From NCBI GenBank assembly GCA_963921195.1, contig OY992540.1, forward strand, positions 174,935,896 to 174,999,895: 64,000 bases of DNA, in the 5' to 3' direction. Of the stretch, positions 58,700 to 64,000 are shown piece by piece (within the stretch, counting starts at the first letter, position 1; every line of letters begins with the position of its first letter). Below the pieces are notes generated by a model that worked only from the letters and a program-made list of their open reading frames with translations, had not been told where the DNA came from and did not search any database. The stretch comes from Pegoplata infirma (lineage: Eukaryota; Arthropoda; Insecta; Diptera; Anthomyiidae). Made by a program: the position numbers and the translations under genes.

Positions 58700-60745
58700 G
58701 TCCGCCAATTTTGGCGAATTCACTCGGAGGCGATATTGTGATTCCCTTAAAGTTGTTTCCCTACTCTTCTCTGATATACAAAATTCTACCTCTCAAACCA
58801 CCCCGATTCCCTAAGATATTCTGCTAGAGATGTCAATGGGACACTGTTTAGGCAATCCAGGTCATCAAAAAATCGTTGCCCCAAATACTGAAGACGACGT
58901 TTCATCAGACCCGGACATTCACACAACAAATGCTTCACTGACTTGTCCTCCTCCACTTCCCCACAACTTCTACAAAAGTCCCTTTCAGAAATTCCTATAC
59001 GAACGATTATACAGTGTCCTGTCAGTGCTCCTATAGGCTAAGCGTCCGTTTATCAAAGGTAAGACGACTTTCTGTCCTCTTAGGAGTTGGCAGTGGCCAC
59101 ATGTTCGCGATATCCTGCACGTGGTCCTATCAATTTCGTTCACCAACTCCACTATAGGAACAGAGGAACCGACACGTTCCCCCACCGACTCGGAGCCATT
59201 TCTTGCACATTCATCAGCTAATTCGTTACCATCGATCCCACTTTGTCCAGGGACCCATATTAGCTTGACTGTGTGCTGACTGTTTTGATGAAGGGATTGT
59301 ATACAATTACTAACAATTCTCGATTTTACAGTGTTTGATTCTAAGGCCTTCAAAGCTGCAAGCTTTCACAAAAATGTTAATGGCGCAAGGACTTAGGTAC
59401 TTTGTCATAATAATCTGCGCGGCTTTGTCAATCTCGGCCTGGAAAACACTTGTCCGGGAGCCTTACTGAGGCCCTGTCTTCGAAGCATTCAGTGTATACC
59501 CCTGAACCTGTACCCGTCTCCATCTTCGATCTGTCCGTATCGAAGTTCGTCTGCGGTTTCTGTTCTAATTCCGTCCCAAGAGCGTTACTTAAGCATTTGC
59601 GACTTCCTTAACCTGAGAGCCGATTTTGCTGCTGTGCTCTTGATGTAAATATCTCTGATAGGTAAGTATTGGTCTAATTATCGCACCATACATCCAGTGA
59701 ATAATACACGGTTTTAGACCCCACCTTCTTCCGAAAGTTCTTCTGCAGGTGTAAAAGCACATAACGACTTTTTCATCTTTTCCTCTGTATTCCTTTTCCA
59801 GGAAAGCTTTGCTAAACGCAGGCATTTCGAATTATTAGATAGTTCTAGGGTGGTTCCATATAGTTTGGGAAGAACAAACCTGTCTATCTTACAAGGGAAG
59901 TCTCCCTGGTGTCACCCTCCAATCTTCATGAAATTTGGAAATTTTGTTAAGAACGAAAATTAATTCGACACGTGTTTTTTTTAGCGTCCCAAACTCATTT
60001 TTAGGGGGGGGGGTCGATTTGTATGGAGGGAAATTGACCTTTTTCAGTTTCTTACAATTTACGCCTATTTAAACAAAATTAATATAGGCATGTGTGGTAT
60101 CAGATTAAAGGTATTAAAAATACCTATCCCGTGGTGCTAACAACGAAGTTAATATTTTTCGACTTATTAACAAAAATGTCCTAAAATTTTGGTATTTTAC
60201 TCAATATGACGAAAAGTTCTGCATGTTTGGACACGTTCTTAGCACACGTAGATAGGTTTTCCAAAGACCTTTCATTTGGTATGTAACATGACTAGGTTTC
60301 TTTGCACAATATAGGATATAAACGAAAAAAGGCATTGTCTTCCCCCCTCCTTTTTACCACCTAAATATGAATTTGGGCCGCTAAAAAGTGTCCCTTTATT
60401 TTTTCTGATCTACAAAATAAAACCAATTCCATAAAGATCCGCGGGTGACACTTCCTTGTTAGTCCTTTTTGTGAACAAGACGAGTCCAGTTTTGGCGGGA
60501 TTGACTCCCAGGCCGTTGTCCCTTGCCCACGTTAAGAGTATCTTAAGTGCTGATTCCATGAGTTCACTAACTGTTGGTAAAAACTTACCTCTGATTAGGA
60601 TCATAACATCATCAGCAGAGGCAACCAGCTTGATACCCATTTCCTTGAGTGACTCGAGGATTTCATTTATTACAAATTGCTGTTGCTGTGTTTTTTGCAA
60701 CTGCTGTGTTTTTTTACCATTTAGGTGCAGATATCTTGAAAAGTA
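58700..60745 (-). pseudogene. Degenerate LINE ORF2 (RT, RNase H, Cys tail), split by a MITE
   Basis: Read on the minus strand. 60745-60470 encodes RT palm with SADDVMILIRGKF (usual YADD altered to SADD) and NPAKTGLVLFTKR. After the MITE at 59892-60458 the thumb follows (RRTFGRRWGLKPCI...IIRPILTY), then RNase H (WVPGQSGIDGNELADE) at 59353-58985, and after a frameshift near 59040 the tail LTGHCIIVRIGISERDFCRS with a CECPGL knuckle and a stop near 58772. Several stops and frameshifts make it inactive. Same RT-plus-RNase H class as 13375 and 17408. Confidence 0.82.
59892..60458. mobile_element. CAAGGGAAGT element (567 bp), TTA duplication, inside the LINE
   Basis: caagggaagtctccctggtg at the left and gggtgacacttccttg at the right; TTA at 59889-59891 and 60459-60461. 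It is the short relative of the 44676-50512 element. Confidence 0.85.
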
Positions 60746-61132
60746 ATACACTCAAAAAATTATGTCATTAACTGTTTGTAGTTTATTTAAAAAGTTTTCC
60801 GTTTAGTCGTTTTTAAAAGAAAAAACATTTGTTTGATGTTCAGTTTTTATTAATGACTACATCAGTCCTTTGTTTCAAAAATAACACACTAAAAAATAAA
60901 GACTTTCATTAACATTTAATTTTTAAAGTCATTTATTTTTGTTCTGTAAGTAAAAACTACTGATTATTCTTTTGATTTTTAATGATTTGTGTAAGTATTT
61001 TTTTTTTAAGTTGTTGGTATTTTTTAATGAAATATCATTAGTTTTTACCTACACAAGTCAGTTATTTTTTTGTAGAAAAAAAATCAAAAAATTATTTATA
61101 GAAATATAAAAACATGTTTGTATCAAGTGACT

Positions 61133-61193
61133 TAGGCACGATGGGTAGAGTGTCTGGCCAGAATGTAGTTGATTGCGGGATCGATTCCCCCAA
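61133..61193 (+). other. tRNA-like segment inside a TA element
   Basis: ggcacgatgggtagagtgtc resembles an A-box region, and gggatcgattcccc resembles a B-box/T-loop about 40 bases later. I could not fold a canonical acceptor stem, so I do not call a tRNA gene. Confidence 0.4.
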
Positions 61194-61270
61194 AATTTTA
61201 TTCAAAATTATTAAAAAAATATTTCAATAAAAAATTGTAAAAAATTACCTACGAAATCATCAATTTTTAT

Positions 61271-61687
61271 TAGGGATGTCGCGAATATTTGTCACTATTC
61301 GGTATTCGGCATATTCGGCATGTTTTTTGAATATTCGGTTAAATAAATATTCGGTAACAGTTTGCCGAATATTCGGCAAAATTAAAATTTGGTTAAAAAA
61401 CACGTTTTATTAACGTTTGACTTTTTTGTAGCCTTTTTAGTTTGTTTTTTGTCCAAAAAAAACGTGAGCACTTGATTCAAATTCGAATTGTTAAGGTAAC
61501 AGAAAAAATAGTGTCAGCAAAAGCGTTGTTGTTTTTTATTCTGGTACTTTTTTTCAATTTTTTACATAGATAAAATACAGGCGTATGAATAATCGAACTA
61601 TTCGGCAATATTCGTATTCGGTTCAAGCCGAATACCGAATAGTAAATATTCGGTAAAATGCCGAATACACTATTCGCGACATCCCTA
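61271..61687. mobile_element. hAT-like TAGGGATGTCGCGAATA MITE, 417 bp
   Basis: tagggatgtcgcgaatattt and ...attcgcgacatcccta ends, arms rich in attcgg. The exact 8-bp duplication atttttat lies at 61263-61270 and 61688-61695. Confidence 0.9.
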
Positions 61688-62416
61688 ATTTTTATTGTTT
61701 TCGTAGGTTATTTTTTTGAAATTTGTTGGTAAAAATAACAGAACTATCATTAATTTTTAATGTTTTCGTTGGTTATTTTTTTCGAATTTGTTGGTAAAAA
61801 AGAGTGAAAAAAACTTAATTTTTTAATGTTATTTATTTTAGAAAATTTTGTCAACAGTAAAAAATAAATGTTGATGTTTGTTAAAACAAATGAATAATTA
61901 CTGGAATGGTTTTCAATTGTTTATTCACTGGTTTTAAGTGTGTTTTTCATTGCCTACAAAATATTTTGAGTGTAGCGATAGGCCAGTTAAAAGGTCATAT
62001 TTGGACTCAGTACGTCAAAAACATTTAGTAAAATGAACTATGGTACCAGGGTCCCAAAGAAAAATTTTTTTTTCTAAGGGAAATATACCGCTTTTTCTTA
62101 CCTGTCACTATCCCAATTAGAAATTTTGTCTTAAAGACAATGTCAGTAATGATTCATCAGGTAGAAGTCAGCAAGTGAATACATTTTACTATAGACAACT
62201 TAATGACATGTCATAAATTTTGTCGGAGCTCCCCAAGTTCTATAAATTTAATGACTTGTCATATAAGTTGTCTTATCAATTTAGAAAAATCATGTCTTTA
62301 ATGCCGATGTAAAGTCGATGTAATTTTATTTAATCATTTAAAACTCTTTTATTTTTCTTTATAATTAAAAAAATAAAATTGAATTGGTCTTAAAACATTA
62401 AAAAAAATAAAAAAAA

Positions 62417-62500
62417 ATCCGCGACCGGGGATTGAACCACGCCAAAAATCTACAACACGTAAGCTGTCGAACCTGCTAGACAACTAGGCCAACCACAACT
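62417..62500 (-). other. tRNA-like segment inside the 62109-63702 element
   Basis: On the minus strand, ttggcctagttgtctagcag resembles an A-box region and ggttcaatccccgg is a near-perfect B-box. The ends do not pair into a 7-bp acceptor stem, so it is better read as a tRNA-derived or mimicking sequence. Confidence 0.45.
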
Positions 62501-62601
62501 TAAAATTGTTTGTAATAAAATATATTTTGAAATCATAACTAAATTGAATAATATTTTCAAATTTGTCAAAAACAAAATAAATTGAATATATCGTCACCTT
62601 A

Positions 62602-63070
62602 AAGCCGCATTCACAATGTTGGAGTACTCCAATCTGTGAAAATTTTATATCTTTCCCTTTTGCACTTTCATATTTTTGAATTTAACTATCCTTTTTCAAT
62701 CCACTCCAGAGTCAAACATGTTCTACTCTGGAGATTCCAATCTGAGTTAACAGAGCTATGTTAACCGTTAACAGAGAAAAAATACACCTCTGAAATTGGC
62801 AATTCTAATAATGTCATTAAGAAAAAAAATAAAAAACAAAACAAATATGTAGAATTTTACTGATATATAGAAAAAAAATATTCAAAAAGTTTAAATTTAA
62901 AATAGTAAATAAGATACACAAATTTTAATGGCAAAATTTTGTGAAATTGTGAGACAGGTAAGTCAAATGACATATACAACGTGACAGAACTCCAATCTGC
63001 ATTTTGCACGGTTAACATTTCAATCTGTGCCATGGATTGGATTGACTCTGACATTGTGAACGTAGCTTAA
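62602..63070. mobile_element. AAGCCGCATTCACAATGT inverted-end element, about 470 bp
   Basis: aaagccgcattcacaatgtt at the left and gacattgtgaacgtagctta at the right, with ccaatctgtg/cagattgg repeats inside. Confidence 0.7.
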
Positions 63071-63702
63071 TTGTAAAGGGCTCCTGCAATATTTTTTTGT
63101 AAATGATTCTTTTTGTTGTGTATAAATAATATTAAAAACAACTAAGATACGCTTAAATAACTCTAACAAAATCTTTTTAAATAGGATGAAGCTAAATTCC
63201 AATTAATATTTAAAAAAATGTTATATTTGAGGAAGAAAAATTTATATTGTAGCATTTTTCAATTCAGGTGACGAAATATATATAACAGGACAATTCAAAT
63301 AATAAATTTATTTAAATTTGTTTTTAAACAATCACATACATTACCAGTGGACAGAAGGTTCTGAGTTCGCGGACCAAGTGAGGCAGATTAGAATATTAAG
63401 TTTTAAAAAAGTAAATTTAAGAAATGGACAGATAAAATTAGTAAGTAGTGTAAATTAAAAGACGTGATTAATAAATTTTAAATTTTTGAACGATCTCAGA
63501 CGTACTATGTACATGTCATAATGTATTCAGCACTATTGACTACCTGCATACTTGTCGGCGAGGAATTTTGACAAAATACTTGAAAAAGTCAGGGGGTGTC
63601 ATGAAGTTTTTTGTATGGGCAGAGATTTTTCAGTCAGCAGGTACACTGACATTGTCATAAGGAAGTCTTTGAGATGTCTTAACGACATTTCTAATTGGGA
63701 TA

Positions 63703-64000
63703 TGTTTCCTTTAATATTAAAAATTCAAATGAAGTCTCCATCCTGAAAATTTAAACTTAAGTAGTAAAGGTGATCCCTAATAACATATATTGTTTTCAAA
63801 ATTTTAAAAATATCGTTTTTGGAGATATAGCTCTCCAAAAAGTACGGTTAAAACAATGACCTTTGACATTTTTGAGAAGAAAATCTTTGTGAATGCCATT
63901 TTAAAGGCTGTCTCATTACCTATTATTCGAAATCTGAACGAGACCTGCATCGTTATTTTTTTTTGAGATATCTATATTTATGTTGGAACACTTTTGCCAA
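63703..64000. other. Window end, no gene recognised
   Basis: AT-rich sequence containing ggagatatagctctccaaaa and no supported coding region. Confidence 0.4.

Larger units (their letters stand above)
60749..61972. mobile_element. CACTCAAAAAATTATG element with TA duplication and a tRNA-like segment
   Basis: cactcaaaaaattatgtcat and ...aaaatattttgagtg ends; TA at 60747-60748 and 61973-61974. It contains a tRNA-like stretch (61133-61193) and a hAT-like MITE (61271-61687). Confidence 0.8.
62109..63702. mobile_element. TATCCCAATTAGAAAT element with a tRNA-like segment
   Basis: tatcccaattagaaattttg at the left and acatttctaattgggata at the right, with subterminal aatgtcag and tgacattgtcat. It contains the tRNA-like region 62417-62500 and the nested element 62602-63070. 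The flanking duplication was not resolved. Confidence 0.7.

Noticed and set aside
62417..62500. Functional tRNA gene
   Set aside because: A- and B-box-like motifs are present, but the ends do not form an acceptor stem and the T stem is poor. It lies inside a transposon.

Overview
The window is animal nuclear DNA, very AT-rich and packed with transposable elements. It holds one complete host gene, Spt6, which encodes the transcription-elongation histone chaperone. Six coding exons on the + strand (12056-12094, 27191-27272, 38233-38441, 41957-42073, 42131-42288, 50707-55390) have GT/AG borders and join in frame into a 1,762-residue protein. The protein resembles fly Spt6 along its whole length. 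(GTCY)n mini-me-like repeats, RNase H-bearing LINEs and the inflated introns suggest a higher dipteran with a large genome, perhaps a calyptrate fly. The organism is inference.

Layout. Positions 1-11828 are a nest of transposons with no host gene. A 1.3 kb family ending in CACGCAAAAAA (called the CACGC family here) has inserted into itself twice at the same internal site, in alternating orientation. Other TA-flanked elements sit inside those copies, one of them with arms built from a 21-bp minisatellite. Only about 165 bp separate the last transposon end (11886) from the Spt6 start codon. Intron 1 (15 kb) carries LINE remnants, hAT-like and CCCAG-ended foldback elements and a complete CACGC element. 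Intron 2 (11 kb) carries hAT-like, pogo-like and CCCA-ended elements. Intron 3 (3.5 kb) is largely one hAT-like element filled with a degenerate palindromic satellite. Intron 4 is 57 bp. Intron 5 (8.4 kb) is mostly one 5.8 kb Harbinger-like element containing a four-level nest. Downstream of Spt6 (55440-64000) are two degenerate minus-strand LINEs and more nested miniature elements, two of which carry tRNA-like segments.

Other copies in the window preserve empty or uninterrupted versions of several insertion sites, so many element borders and target-site duplications (TSDs) are read directly. They fall into four groups: TA (Tc1/mariner/pogo-like), TTA/TAA (PIF/Harbinger-like), 8 bp (hAT-like), and a 2-bp group with CCCA...TGGG-type ends that duplicates TT, AT, TA or TG. 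No CRISPR array, rRNA gene, canonical tRNA gene or second host protein gene was recognised. Family labels such as 'CACGC family' are my own, taken from the terminal bases.
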